Source: Verrucomicrobiota bacterium (GTDB taxonomy: Bacteria > Verrucomicrobiota > Verrucomicrobiia > Chthoniobacterales > Terrimicrobiaceae). Taken from it: 50,484 nt of DNA. Location of the stretch: contig VFJO01000042.1 of NCBI GenBank assembly GCA_009886045.1, positions 1 through 50,484 of the forward strand, written 5' to 3'. Positions 1 to 12,969 of the stretch are shown here, in pieces (position 1 is the first letter of the stretch; each line of letters begins with the position of its first letter). The position numbers were made by a program, and so were the translations under genes. The notes under the pieces were generated by a model, which saw nothing but the letters and a program-made list of their open reading frames with translations, did not search any database and was not told where the DNA came from.

Positions 1-351
1 GCCGATGCGATCCGAATCTCGCGCTCGAATCTCGAAGCATCTCAGATTCCTGTGAACGCGGATTTTTTTCATGGCGATTTTCGAAACACAGAGCTTCCGC
101 CAAATTCAGTAAGCCAAATCATCACCAACCCTCCCATGGGTCGCCGCGTTCCGATTCCAAATCTGGAAGGCTTGATTCAAGATCTTTTCGATGCGGCTGC
201 AAGGGTTCTGATACCCGGTGGAACGCTTATTTTTGCAAACCCGGTTGCTCTACCCAATCTCAACAAACGTCTGGCGCTCGATTTGACAGAACGTATCGAT
301 CTCGGTGGATTTGATGTCCGACTGCAACGCTACCTCAAAACGACGAAGTGA
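1..351 (+). CDS. Partial CDS (5' end outside window): SAM-dependent methyltransferase, C-terminal part
   Basis: Frame open from base 1 (ADAIRISRSNLEASQIPVNADFFHGDF...); NPPMGRR resembles the NPP[YF] motif of N-methyltransferases. Confidence 0.6.
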   Translation, partial: ADAIRISRSNLEASQIPVNADFFHGDFRNTELPPNSVSQIITNPPMGRRVPIPNLEGLIQDLFDAAARVLIPGGTLIFANPVALPNLNKRLALDLTERIDLGGFDVRLQRYLKTTK

Positions 352-1469
352 CCTACACGATCCCTAAATTCAGAATCCTCATAATAACCTTATTAGGCAT
401 ATTGATTTTTGCATCGGCTGACGCGCAGGACTCCCAAAAATCCAAAGTATTTTATTCCATCGAGACGTCGTCCCTCTCGCACAACAGAACCCCAAATCCT
501 TTAGTGGTGCGCCGCATGGTCGATAATCTCGTCTGCACGGCGACTGGCAAAGCAAGTCCCTCCGCGGCCTGGAGCTCGCTTGTGAAGCCCACCGACCGCG
601 TGGGGATAAAGGTCTCGGCGGTCGGCAGGGCAGTAAGTGGCACGCACACCGCTATTGTAAAAGCCATCGCAGCAGGTCTCATTTCCGCAGGGATTCCGGC
701 CTCAAATATCATCGTGTGGGACCGTCATCTCGATGATCTCATCGCGGCCGGTTTTTCACGCAAAGACCCCCTTTATCGTTTGCGTTGGGTTGATACGGCG
801 ACTGGTTATGACAAAAAGGCTCAAGTCACGGCACCGGTGATCGGACGCCTGATTTGGGGCGATAGCTCCTTCGGCGACCGAGACGGTTCTCGAATCGAGG
901 ACATACTTGGCAATGGAGAGCAACTCAGTAGCACGAGTTTTTACTCCAAGGTTCTCAGCCAAGAGGTCGATAAGGTCATTAACGTCCCTTCGCTCACTGA
1001 CAGCTTTCTGACCGGTCTGAATGGCGCTCTCGCCAACATGACACTTCCGAATCTTGACAACTGGCGCCGGTTCACTCGCACGCCAGATTTCGGCGATCCA
1101 TACCTTGCCGAGATTTATGCGGACGCCATGATTTCTGAAAAAGTGGTATTAACCGTCATGGACGCACTTGTTCTGCAATATGCAGGTGGCCCCTTTCCGA
1201 ATCCTGGCTATTTGGCCGATCACCATACGATTTTTTTGAGCCGCGATCCAGTTGCCATCGACGCCACGGCCATCCGACTTCTCAATGAAAACCGCACGCC
1301 CTCACGTCTTCCGACGCTTGATAAAATGACACTCTGGCTTGAGAGCGCGTCCACAATCGGCCTTGGTAAGAACAAAGAGGAGGATATCGATTTGATCCGC
1401 GTGGGAGCCCATGCTCAGTCTCCGGACGGGTTCAAACTCACCAACCCTCCTCAGCCCGATGCGCGCTGA
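348..1469 (+). CDS. DUF362-domain protein with N-terminal signal/TM segment
   Basis: 373 aa ORF; GTGA overlap with upstream stop; hydrophobic N-terminus; DUF362-like VGIKVSAVGR and RDPVAIDATAIRLL. Confidence 0.7.
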   Translation: MTYTIPKFRILIITLLGILIFASADAQDSQKSKVFYSIETSSLSHNRTPNPLVVRRMVDNLVCTATGKASPSAAWSSLVKPTDRVGIKVSAVGRAVSGTHTAIVKAIAAGLISAGIPASNIIVWDRHLDDLIAAGFSRKDPLYRLRWVDTATGYDKKAQVTAPVIGRLIWGDSSFGDRDGSRIEDILGNGEQLSSTSFYSKVLSQEVDKVINVPSLTDSFLTGLNGALANMTLPNLDNWRRFTRTPDFGDPYLAEIYADAMISEKVVLTVMDALVLQYAGGPFPNPGYLADHHTIFLSRDPVAIDATAIRLLNENRTPSRLPTLDKMTLWLESASTIGLGKNKEEDIDLIRVGAHAQSPDGFKLTNPPQPDAR

Positions 1470-1471
1470 AA

Positions 1472-3814
1472 TTGAAAAAAACATCTCCACAACTCCCATT
1501 CGTCACCTTGAATTTGCCCGACCTCTGGCAGCAGGAGGCCGTGCGCTACCTCAAGCAGGGAGAGGATGTTGTCATTGATGCTCCGACTGGAGCCGGAAAA
1601 ACACGCGTCTTCGAACTTTTTCTAGCCACCCCAGAGGCAACTCGCCTCGGGCAGGCGGTCTATACGGTTCCGACTCGCGCACTGGCCAATGACAAATGGA
1701 GGGAATGGAAAGCCCTTGGATGGAATGTCGGAATCGCAACGGGCGATGTGGCCGAGAATCTTCACGCTCCTGTACTCGTAGCCACACTCGAAACCCAGAG
1801 GGAGCGCATCCTGAGCGGGAATTCGCCCGGATTTCTGATTTTGGATGAATACCAAATGCTCGCTGATACTCAGCGCGGTTTGAATTATGAAATGGCGATT
1901 GCTCTGCCACCGGTTTCCACCCGACTTCTTCTTTTGAGTGGAAGTGTCCGAAACGCATCTGAGATTGTCGAGTGGCTCAAAAGACTCGGACGTCATGTGA
2001 AGTTGATCCAAGTCGCAATGCGTCCTGTGCCTCTCGATGAATTCGGAATTGAGAATCTTCCCCGTGTTCCGGACTCGATCCATGGGCTCTGGCCACGCAT
2101 CGCCTACGGAGCCGTTCTGGCTGGCCTGACTCCGCTTTTGCTCTTCGCTCCCCGCCGCCGTGACGCAGAAAAAATGGCCACCCAAATTGCGGCAGCGCTT
2201 CCAGCGGATAATCCCATCCGGATTTCCTTAGAGGATCAGAATCTTCTAGGTCGCGACTTGGCTCGCATGCTTCAGCACCGGGTCGCCTTCCACCACAGCG
2301 GACTCCCTTACTCGGCACGCGCCGAGTGGATCGAGCCACTTGGCAAGGCCGGGAAACTCGATGTCATCGTTGCAACAACCGGTCTTGCTGCGGGCATCAA
2401 TTTCTCGGTCCGCTCCGTGGTGGTGACATCGACATCCTACGGAGACGCGCGTTTCCAACGAGAACTTCGCCCGGACGAGTTGCTGCAAATGTTCGGGCGC
2501 GCCGGGAGGAGGAGCCTCGATGAGCAGGGATTTGTACTCACCGCTCCAAATCTTCCTGGTCTTCTCAGCGCGGCACCGCGTCAACTCCGACGCGTCACCC
2601 AAATCGATTGGCCAACCTTGCTGCGCGTCATGGAAACAGCAGCGAAACGCGGGGAGAATCCGCTTAACCATGCTTCCCAAGTCTGTGAAAAACTTTTCAG
2701 CCGTCAAAAAATCGCCCCAGATCTCGCAACGGCACTGGAATTGCAAACATCGAAAGAACGACATGGCCCAACGAGGGTGGAATTTTTCGGACTGAATGAG
2801 CGTTGGGAACCGCTGAAAGGCAGCGCCGAAGAAATTCGACCTCTTGGCGATTGCCACATCTTGCACAGAGAGCGCTGGATTCCTGCCTTGAGGGCTCCCC
2901 AATGCATGGACTTCCTCCCTCAGGGCAGAGCCTGTAAAATCAGGCACTCGCAAGGTTTTTTCTATGCCAAGGAGGTTTCCATAGCTCGCCAGAGGGAAAA
3001 TTTATTTGAGCCACTGCCATGGGTTCAGAAGCTCCTTGGTCTTTCCAAGGTCGAAACATTTTCAGAGGCCGACCTGATTCGCGATGTGATCCCGCTGCTA
3101 GAACCCAACTGGTCTCCCGGCATTTTTCATTCAACAGCCCAGCACGGTCCAAACCTCATGACTCGAATCTCACTCGAGCGTGTTCCCATCAAAGTATTGA
3201 TCACACCCGATGGCTCCGCGCTTATTGATGCCCCCAGACGGAGAGTGACTTCCCTGCCCGAACTCGGAGAGTCCAACGCCTTCAATCCAGCCCCTGGCTC
3301 GACGGCATACGCCTGGCGCAAGTTGGGGCTTGTCGATGGCAGCGCCACTCCAACTCCAAGAGGCCGACTCTTCAGCCGCTTTCAAGGCGGAGAAGGACTC
3401 ATGATTGCAGCGGCCCTTGAGGACCCCTCTTATCCGGTGGAGGATCTCGTGTGTCACTTGGCGAACCTCAGGGGCGGCGCCCGTTTTATTGATTTTGCCG
3501 ATGGACCCAGCCTCCGGTTTTCTGCAGCAGCCCGCGAGATTTACGGACATGTCGATCACGAGGGTTACCTTGCAGGAGGTCTTTGTCCAGGCTTCGGAGA
3601 GGGCACTTGTGAAGCCCTCCTTGCCTATCGAAGCGGCGGGATGAGGGGGATTGAAAAAGAATCAGACGCCATTCGCCGGGGTGATCTCGAGCGGGCTAAT
3701 TTGGAATGGAGAAGCCTCCTTCGACATATCCTCCACGCCGCTGACCCAGTCTGCAAAAGATGGGGTGACCTGCAATCTGCCGCATCGCAGGCCTTGGAAA
3801 AATCTCTTTTATAA
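1472..3814 (+). CDS. Superfamily 2 (Ski2-like) DEAD/DEAH-type helicase
   Basis: Walker A DAPTGAGKT, motif II LDEYQ, ATTGLAAGINF, QMFGRAGRR; TTG start. Confidence 0.85.
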   Translation: MKKTSPQLPFVTLNLPDLWQQEAVRYLKQGEDVVIDAPTGAGKTRVFELFLATPEATRLGQAVYTVPTRALANDKWREWKALGWNVGIATGDVAENLHAPVLVATLETQRERILSGNSPGFLILDEYQMLADTQRGLNYEMAIALPPVSTRLLLLSGSVRNASEIVEWLKRLGRHVKLIQVAMRPVPLDEFGIENLPRVPDSIHGLWPRIAYGAVLAGLTPLLLFAPRRRDAEKMATQIAAALPADNPIRISLEDQNLLGRDLARMLQHRVAFHHSGLPYSARAEWIEPLGKAGKLDVIVATTGLAAGINFSVRSVVVTSTSYGDARFQRELRPDELLQMFGRAGRRSLDEQGFVLTAPNLPGLLSAAPRQLRRVTQIDWPTLLRVMETAAKRGENPLNHASQVCEKLFSRQKIAPDLATALELQTSKERHGPTRVEFFGLNERWEPLKGSAEEIRPLGDCHILHRERWIPALRAPQCMDFLPQGRACKIRHSQGFFYAKEVSIARQRENLFEPLPWVQKLLGLSKVETFSEADLIRDVIPLLEPNWSPGIFHSTAQHGPNLMTRISLERVPIKVLITPDGSALIDAPRRRVTSLPELGESNAFNPAPGSTAYAWRKLGLVDGSATPTPRGRLFSRFQGGEGLMIAAALEDPSYPVEDLVCHLANLRGGARFIDFADGPSLRFSAAAREIYGHVDHEGYLAGGLCPGFGEGTCEALLAYRSGGMRGIEKESDAIRRGDLERANLEWRSLLRHILHAADPVCKRWGDLQSAASQALEKSLL

Positions 3815-4507
3815 AAGTGCTACCCACCTTTGGAAAAAACCACGGGCGTATGGTTCCAGCCCAGGCAAAACCTCTTTGGATTCACGAATGAGAGCCGTGG
3901 GCTCGTATCCTGAACCAACCAGATATTCCTCAGAATCCCAAACAAGCTCCTCAAAAAGGGAGCCAGTCATTTCAAGATGGAACTGGAACCCATAGCAGTT
4001 TTTCCCATATCGAAAGCTCTGATTTGGAGTAAGCTTGCTTGAAGCCATGTGCACAGCGCCGAGCGGAATCTCAAAAACATCGCCATGCCAGTGGGTGACG
4101 GCAAATTTTTTGGGAAGCAAGCCGACCAGCGGGTCTTCCAGCGCATCATGGCTCAAAGTCACCGGATAGAACCCAATCTCCTTTTGCTCTGCGGCTCTCA
4201 CTTCAGCGCCAAGAGCACGGGCAATCAGTTGAGCACCGAGGCAAAGACCAAGCAAAGGCACCTGCAGGTGCACCGCAGACCGGATCAATCCACACTCGGC
4301 ATCAAGGTAAGGATGCGAGTCCACATCATAAGCGCTCTGGCCCCCACCACCCAGCGCGAGCCCATCAAATCCACTGAGATGAGACGGCACAGGATCTCCA
4401 GAATAGGGATGAAGCAATTCCAACTCGACACCCATATCGCAAAGCCCATCGGCAAGGAGACCGGGCTTATCGACATCCCCATGCTGAATGAAAAGGAGTT
4501 TTGGCAT
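3809..4507 (-). CDS. Class I glutamine amidotransferase (GMP-synthase-like)
   Basis: Catalytic GLCLGAQ, THWHGD and QFHLE. Confidence 0.85.
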   Translation of the reverse strand: MPKLLFIQHGDVDKPGLLADGLCDMGVELELLHPYSGDPVPSHLSGFDGLALGGGGQSAYDVDSHPYLDAECGLIRSAVHLQVPLLGLCLGAQLIARALGAEVRAAEQKEIGFYPVTLSHDALEDPLVGLLPKKFAVTHWHGDVFEIPLGAVHMASSKLTPNQSFRYGKNCYGFQFHLEMTGSLFEELVWDSEEYLVGSGYEPTALIRESKEVLPGLEPYARGFFQRWVALL

Positions 4508-4644
4508 GCTACAAAACTCAGCACCTATCGTTTTAAGGTGAAATCAAAAAAGAACATGCCGCTTGATATTTCTGCATTGCCAAGCGGTCTGGTAATGGAA
4601 AAACTCAGAAATATGCATTGGATGCCCAGTGCAGCCTTGAACCC

Positions 4645-5757
4645 ATGCCCAAACTCCCAAGCCCTATGCCAAGTGTCACCGATGACGAAATAGCCGTAGA
4701 TCCAGCCGACTACGCCCGCGCGGAGATCAACGCCTCGCTGAAGCCGAAGCAAAAAATTGGATTTTTTAGGGAAATGATCCGCATCCGGCGCTTCGAGCAA
4801 ACATCACTCAAATATTACAATCAAGGCATGATGGGCGGATTCCTCCACCTATATATTGGCCAAGAGGCAGTGGCAGTTGGCACGGTCTCACTTCTTGGTA
4901 AAAACGACCACGTGATCACAGCCTACCGGGACCATGGCCACGCTCTCGCCGTAGGAATGGGAATGAACGAATGCATGGCTGAGCTCTTCGGTAAGGCCAC
5001 AGGCTGCTCCCGAGGCAAGGGAGGTTCCATGCACTTTTTCGCTCCAGATAAAAATTACTGGGGTGGCCACGGAATCGTCGGCGGTCAAACCCCGCTCGGA
5101 CTTGGGCTCGCATACGGCCTTAAGTACAAGGGCCTCAAAGGATGCGCTCTCTGCTTTATGGGTGACGGTGCTGTGAACCAAGGCGCTTATCACGAATCCC
5201 TCAACCTCGCTGCACTCTGGAAATTGCCGGTCGTTTATATCATCGAAAACAATAAATATTCGATGGGCACGACGCTGGAACGCTCTTCCGCAATGAGAAA
5301 TTGTCTAGCCGAGCGCGCTGATGGATACGGAATAGTATGGGATATCGCCAATGGCGAGGACCTCTACGAAGTCCGCGCCAAGACGGCCAGCGCCATGCGC
5401 CGCGCACACGATCAATCCCTCCCCACCGTGCTGGAAGTCGATACCTACCGCTACTACGGCCACTCCGTTGCCGATGCGAATACGAAAAAATACCGTTCCC
5501 CTGAGGAAATCGAGCGCCACAAAAATCACCACGACCCTATTAGGCTCTGGAAAAAACGCCTCATCGATGAGTGTGTCTTCACAGAAGCCGAAGCCGATGC
5601 CATCGATGAAGCGGCCAAAGAAGAAGCCGACACCGCAGCTCAGTTCGCGATTGATAGCGATACGCCCGCACCCGAGACGATTTTCGAGGACGTTTACTGG
5701 GAAGTGGACAACAAAACCGATGCAGGCTCGACTGGTAAACATTTTTTCGGTGACTAG
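4645..5757 (+). CDS. pdhA: Pyruvate dehydrogenase E1 component, alpha subunit
   Basis: GGSMHFF, GDGAVNQGAYHESLNLAALWKLPVVYIIENN, RYYGHS; start placed at internal ATG of ORF 4618. Confidence 0.92.
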   Translation: MPKLPSPMPSVTDDEIAVDPADYARAEINASLKPKQKIGFFREMIRIRRFEQTSLKYYNQGMMGGFLHLYIGQEAVAVGTVSLLGKNDHVITAYRDHGHALAVGMGMNECMAELFGKATGCSRGKGGSMHFFAPDKNYWGGHGIVGGQTPLGLGLAYGLKYKGLKGCALCFMGDGAVNQGAYHESLNLAALWKLPVVYIIENNKYSMGTTLERSSAMRNCLAERADGYGIVWDIANGEDLYEVRAKTASAMRRAHDQSLPTVLEVDTYRYYGHSVADANTKKYRSPEEIERHKNHHDPIRLWKKRLIDECVFTEAEADAIDEAAKEEADTAAQFAIDSDTPAPETIFEDVYWEVDNKTDAGSTGKHFFGD

Positions 5758-5829
5758 AACACGCCCGCCGCCCACGTAGGGCGCGCCTTATTTCCTGACT
5801 GAACCAAAATTTTTTAAACACACTGCACC

Positions 5830-6804
5830 ATGCCACTGATCACGTACCGCAAAGCTCTCAATGACGCCCTCGCTGAGGAAATTTCCCGCGACGAAAATGT
5901 CGTTATCATCGGGGAGGAAGTGGCCCAATACAATGGCGCCTACAAAGTCACCGAAGGCCTCTGGCAACGCTTCGGCGACAAGAGGGTAGTTGACGCCCCT
6001 ATCAGCGAAGCTGGCTTCATCGGCATGGGAATCGGAGCATCCATGCTTGGGATTCGTCCTGTCATGGAACTCATGTTCTGGAGTTTTGCCTACGTCGCTT
6101 GGGATCAAATCATCGACAACGCAGGGCAGGTCCGCTACATGAGCGGCGGTCTTATTAACTGCCCGATCGTCATTCGTGGCCCAGCAAATGGGGGAACCAG
6201 TGTTGGCGCTACCCACTCGCACACTCCGGAAAATTTTATCGCAAACACGCCCGGTCTCAAAGTCGTGTGCCCCGCGACCGCGTATGATGCAAAAGGGCTG
6301 ATGAAATCTGCGATTCGGGATAACGACCCAGTGTGTGTGATGGAAAACACCCTGCTGTATGGCGAGTCATGGGAGGTCCCCGAGGAAGAATACCTGATCC
6401 CCCTCGGCGTCGCCGACATCAAGCGCAAAGGAACCGATGTCTCGCTCATCGCCCATGGCCGAGCAGTGATCACCGCTCTGAAAGCCGCTGAAATCTTGGC
6501 TGCTGAGCATGACATCCATGCCGAGGTGCTTGATTTGCGCTCCATCCGACCACTTGATGAGGAGGCCATTTTAAACTCTGTTCGGAAAACCCACCGAGCG
6601 GTCCTCGTGGACGAGAATAAGCCTTTTTGCGGAGTCTCCGCTCAGATCGCCGCGACGATCCAAGAAAAGGCCTTTGACGACCTGGATGCTCCAGTTCAGC
6701 GCGTTTGCGCACTCGACGCCCCGGCAATTTACTCGCCGGCGTTAGAAAATCTTCAACTTCCAACGGTGAGCCGAATCATAGAAAAGGTTCTGCAAATCCG
6801 TTAA
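5830..6804 (+). CDS. pdhB: Pyruvate dehydrogenase E1 component, beta subunit
   Basis: GEEVAQYNGAYKVTEGL, DAPISEAGFIGMGIGASMLGIRPVMELMFW. Confidence 0.93.
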   Translation: MPLITYRKALNDALAEEISRDENVVIIGEEVAQYNGAYKVTEGLWQRFGDKRVVDAPISEAGFIGMGIGASMLGIRPVMELMFWSFAYVAWDQIIDNAGQVRYMSGGLINCPIVIRGPANGGTSVGATHSHTPENFIANTPGLKVVCPATAYDAKGLMKSAIRDNDPVCVMENTLLYGESWEVPEEEYLIPLGVADIKRKGTDVSLIAHGRAVITALKAAEILAAEHDIHAEVLDLRSIRPLDEEAILNSVRKTHRAVLVDENKPFCGVSAQIAATIQEKAFDDLDAPVQRVCALDAPAIYSPALENLQLPTVSRIIEKVLQIR

Positions 6805-6820
6805 CACATTTACTCAGATT

Positions 6821-9549
<2,729 letters not shown>

Positions 9550-9553
9550 GCCC

Positions 9554-9961
9554 ATGCTAAGGCTCGAAATCGTCACACCTGAGGCCAAGACGTACTCGGA
9601 CGACGTGGATTCCGTAGTGATTCCCGGTATCGAAGGAGAACTCGGTGTGCTGCCGATGCACGCTCCGCTCATGACCCAATTAACTCCGGGCGAACTTCGC
9701 GTTTTCAGAAAAGGCGAAGAGATTCGCTTGGCAGTTGGTGAGGGTTTTGTCGAGATCACCTCCGACAAGGTCGCGGTTCTTACGGACATGGCGGTGAAGG
9801 AAAGTGACATTGATGAATCCGCTGCCGAAGAAGCGGTGCGCCGTGCAGAGCAGGCCATGACAGGTGAGAAACTCAGCAATGAGGAGTACGCCGCCACAAA
9901 TGCCTCGCTTATCCGCTCCCTCGCCCTCATCAAAGTCAAACGTCGCAGACATCAACTCTAA
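9554..9961 (+). CDS. atpC: F-type ATP synthase subunit epsilon
   Basis: LRLEIVTPEAKTYSDDVDSVVIPGIEGELGVLPMHAPLMTQLTPGEL. Confidence 0.95.
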   Translation: MLRLEIVTPEAKTYSDDVDSVVIPGIEGELGVLPMHAPLMTQLTPGELRVFRKGEEIRLAVGEGFVEITSDKVAVLTDMAVKESDIDESAAEEAVRRAEQAMTGEKLSNEEYAATNASLIRSLALIKVKRRRHQL

Positions 9962-10122
9962 CGCACCTCTTCGAGCGTTTGCAGTTGGCTAAAACCGACT
10001 TGATCTGATGCATCAACGCTATAACCTTAGAACAGTGAATGGCGCGCCCATCTCAGAGATATTCAAATCAATATGCGAAACTCTCAGGATCCTGTGTCAT
10101 TTTTGCCGTTAGATAAAGACCT

Positions 10123-10554
10123 ATGAGACCTCATACACTTCGGAAAACTCGCTTTTCACAGTCCGGATACACGCTTTTTGAGATCATGCTGGTGCTCGGC
10201 ATCATTGCCGTGCTAGTGGGCTCTGCCATTTACATGCTGGTTGGAAACATTGATGTGGCTAAAGAACAACGGGTGGATAGTGACGTCGAGGCGATTTCGA
10301 TGCAGCTCCGCACATACGAGATGTTAAATTACCGGATGCCTACCACGGAGCAGGGGCTCAAAGCGCTTGTCAGTCAGCCTAGCACAGAGCCTCGTCCTCG
10401 ACGCTGGAAACAGCTCATGAAGACCGTCCCTATGGATCCTTGGGGCAACGAGTATGCCTATCGCAACCCCGGCAAGGGAGGAACAGGTTTTGAAATCTAC
10501 TCGCTCGGACCTGATGGTAAGGAGAGCGATGACGACGCGGGGAAAGACAAGTAG
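10123..10554 (+). CDS. gspG: Type II secretion major pseudopilin GspG
   Basis: Prepilin site G/YTLFEIMLVLGIIAVL; MPTTEQGLKALV; DPWGNEYAYRNPGK. Confidence 0.93.
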   Translation: MRPHTLRKTRFSQSGYTLFEIMLVLGIIAVLVGSAIYMLVGNIDVAKEQRVDSDVEAISMQLRTYEMLNYRMPTTEQGLKALVSQPSTEPRPRRWKQLMKTVPMDPWGNEYAYRNPGKGGTGFEIYSLGPDGKESDDDAGKDK

Positions 10555-11014
10555 CCGGTTTATATCCTGCTTTCGTGGAGAGAGCGGATACACCCTTTTT
10601 GAGATTCTTTTGGCGTTGGGAATCGTCGCCATTCTTTTGGGAACGACGGTTCCCCTTATCATGACTTCTTGGCAACCCTCCGCTGCGGAGGAAATTTCCC
10701 AGAATATCGAAAAAAGCGTTCAAGCAGCTCACAAAAAAGCCGTGGAGACCGGAGAGGCTCGTCGCTTGCGGATTTTGGAATCTGGTCTTACAGCAGACTC
10801 AGGTCTTCCCTCCGCCAGTTTGCCAAAAGGTTGGAAATTGCAGGTGCGCCGATTTACGGAGACCCGCTACCGCAAGCCACAACGTGATGAATACTGGAAC
10901 TTCAATGGAGCAGGCATATGCGACCCGCTGGAATTAAGGCTTGTTAGCAAACAGGAATCCATCGATTTAAAATTTGATCCCCTCACCGCATTGCTTGTCG
11001 CCGATGAAAACTAA
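10529..11014 (+). CDS. gspH: Type II secretion pseudopilin GspH-like
   Basis: ESG/YTLFEILLALGIVAILLG; position after gspG; start at ATG 10529 overlapping gspG. Confidence 0.8.
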   Translation: MTTRGKTSSRFISCFRGESGYTLFEILLALGIVAILLGTTVPLIMTSWQPSAAEEISQNIEKSVQAAHKKAVETGEARRLRILESGLTADSGLPSASLPKGWKLQVRRFTETRYRKPQRDEYWNFNGAGICDPLELRLVSKQESIDLKFDPLTALLVADEN

Positions 11015-11378
11015 GAAGGCATTCACTCTCTTCGAAGTTATGATCGCTCTCGGCGTTTTTGCAATGGCCGTGACGGGTCTGGCACTAGCCCTCCAAGCAG
11101 CCGTGGATGCGGCGTTGAATGCCAGAGAACGAATGCTGGCCCGCACGATTATCGAGTCCCGCTTGGCCACCGCTATGGCGAATCCTCCACTGGACGGCCG
11201 GCGCGAAATCGATGGACGCACCAACAACGGCATCTCGGTATTGGAAACATTCGAACAGGCGGAAATTCGAGATACGAACAACACGATCTTGCCTGGGATG
11301 TGGCGTCTCAAAGTCACGGCTGAACCGATACGCGGTGGAGTGAAGGAAAACGCTGAAATTCTGGTGTACAGGCCATGA
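11004..11378 (+). CDS. gspI: Type II secretion pseudopilin GspI-like
   Basis: MKTKKA/FTLFEVMIALGVFAMAVTGLALAL; operon position. Confidence 0.8.
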   Translation: MKTKKAFTLFEVMIALGVFAMAVTGLALALQAAVDAALNARERMLARTIIESRLATAMANPPLDGRREIDGRTNNGISVLETFEQAEIRDTNNTILPGMWRLKVTAEPIRGGVKENAEILVYRP

Positions 11379-12061
11379 AAAACCCACCCTCCCTAGCCAA
11401 AAGCGATCCGAGTGCGGGGTTCACTCTTTTCGAAGTGATCATGGCTCTTATGATATTGGGCCTTCTGAGCGGTGCTGTTTATTCGATTTCCTTGGCCGCC
11501 CTCGAAACCTCAAAATCCGTGATCTCGGAGCAGTCCTCCGCACGGAGGCTTGAGGCTTTTCTCCGAATAACTCGAGAAGCTTTTCTCAACCTTCCCGCTG
11601 ACGCAAACCTCTCACTCCGCATTTCCAAATCCTCCGCTGGGGCGCCCGTGCCAGAATTGATTTTTGCGGAAACATCGGGGACCTTCGGCGTGCCAAGTCT
11701 CGGCGGGGGCTCACTCATCCTTGCTGCCCGCCCAAGGGCCGATGGATCACGCGCATTTTCCATTCTGAGAGTGCAGGCTGGGCTCGGAACTGACGAAATG
11801 GAGCGCCTCAACACCAAAGGAGATTGGATTTCCCTCCTCCCCGAAGTAACCCGCGTGACATGGTTTTTTTTTAATGGCAACGAGTGGGTGGAGGAATGGC
11901 CAGAGGGAGCAGGAAGACCGCAACTCGTGCGTTTGCAGTTTACATACAATCCCATGGCCGCAAGCCTGATTGACGTCCAATTCTGGATTCCCCCGCTTGC
12001 ACCGCCACAACCCATGCCAACGCCGACCTCAGGAGCCAACAACGCTCCCAAATTGCCATGA
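11375..12061 (+). CDS. gspJ: Type II secretion pseudopilin GspJ-like
   Basis: SAG/FTLFEVIMALMILGLLSGAVYS; 4-bp overlap with gspI. Confidence 0.8.
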   Translation: MKNPPSLAKSDPSAGFTLFEVIMALMILGLLSGAVYSISLAALETSKSVISEQSSARRLEAFLRITREAFLNLPADANLSLRISKSSAGAPVPELIFAETSGTFGVPSLGGGSLILAARPRADGSRAFSILRVQAGLGTDEMERLNTKGDWISLLPEVTRVTWFFFNGNEWVEEWPEGAGRPQLVRLQFTYNPMAASLIDVQFWIPPLAPPQPMPTPTSGANNAPKLP

Positions 12062-12969
12062 ATCGCATCCGAGCCATTCGAGCTATCGCTTTGCCACTGG
12101 TGCTTTGGTGCATCGCGTTTCTGGCGGGCCTTGTCATCTTGGCTGGAGGTGTCGTGCGTGGATGGATCGAAAACGAGTCGCTCGCAGAAAAAAAATTTGT
12201 GGCCCGTCAGATGGCGCTTAGCGGAATTGCCTTAGGGCTGAATCCTTCGGTAAAATCAGGGAGCCCCTTGCTCCGAAATGGAAACAAGGACACTGAGGGG
12301 TATCAGGTTTTACTCACCAACGAAGCGGCAAAGATCAATCCCAACTTCTGGATTCAGGCCGGAAATCGCCCTATTTTCAACCGCCTCTTCGCTTCTTGGG
12401 GGGCCAGTCTTTCAAATAGCGAAGCAGCGATCGATGCGCTGCAGGATTGGATCGACGGAGATGACTTTGTCTCACTCAAAGGAGCCGAACGCGGTGAGTA
12501 TGAGAGGGAGGGGCGCTTGGGCTACCCGGCAAATCGCCCCCTGAAGCATATTCGCGAGATGGAGTCCGTGATGAATCTCGCTCCCCTTCTGGCAGCAAAG
12601 CAGGGCTGGCAGACAGACTTCACCATCTGGTACACTGGAAAAATAAGCATCCAATATGCGAAGGAACCAGTTCTTACAGCTCTTGCCGAACTCACTCCCA
12701 CTCAATGCCAGTCGCTCATCGAATTGCGAGCGGGCCTTGATGGCATCGATAACACAGGTGACGATCAAAAGCTCGCATCCGTCGAGGCCGTTGCTGACCT
12801 CCTTGGAGCTGTGGGAAACCAGCGTACAGCGCTTCTGGAATTTTTTGATGTGTCGGGAGATGTGCGCCGCATTGAAAGTACAGGCTGGTGTGCAGGCGTG
12901 TCCCATACCATCGCAGTCATCGCACAGTCTGGGGCATCTGCTCAACTCATGAGCTGGGAGGAACGATGA
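12058..12969 (+). CDS. gspK: Type II secretion GspK-like
   Basis: N-terminal TM, ARQMALSGIALGL, DALQDWIDGDD; operon position. Confidence 0.8.
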   Translation: MNRIRAIRAIALPLVLWCIAFLAGLVILAGGVVRGWIENESLAEKKFVARQMALSGIALGLNPSVKSGSPLLRNGNKDTEGYQVLLTNEAAKINPNFWIQAGNRPIFNRLFASWGASLSNSEAAIDALQDWIDGDDFVSLKGAERGEYEREGRLGYPANRPLKHIREMESVMNLAPLLAAKQGWQTDFTIWYTGKISIQYAKEPVLTALAELTPTQCQSLIELRAGLDGIDNTGDDQKLASVEAVADLLGAVGNQRTALLEFFDVSGDVRRIESTGWCAGVSHTIAVIAQSGASAQLMSWEER

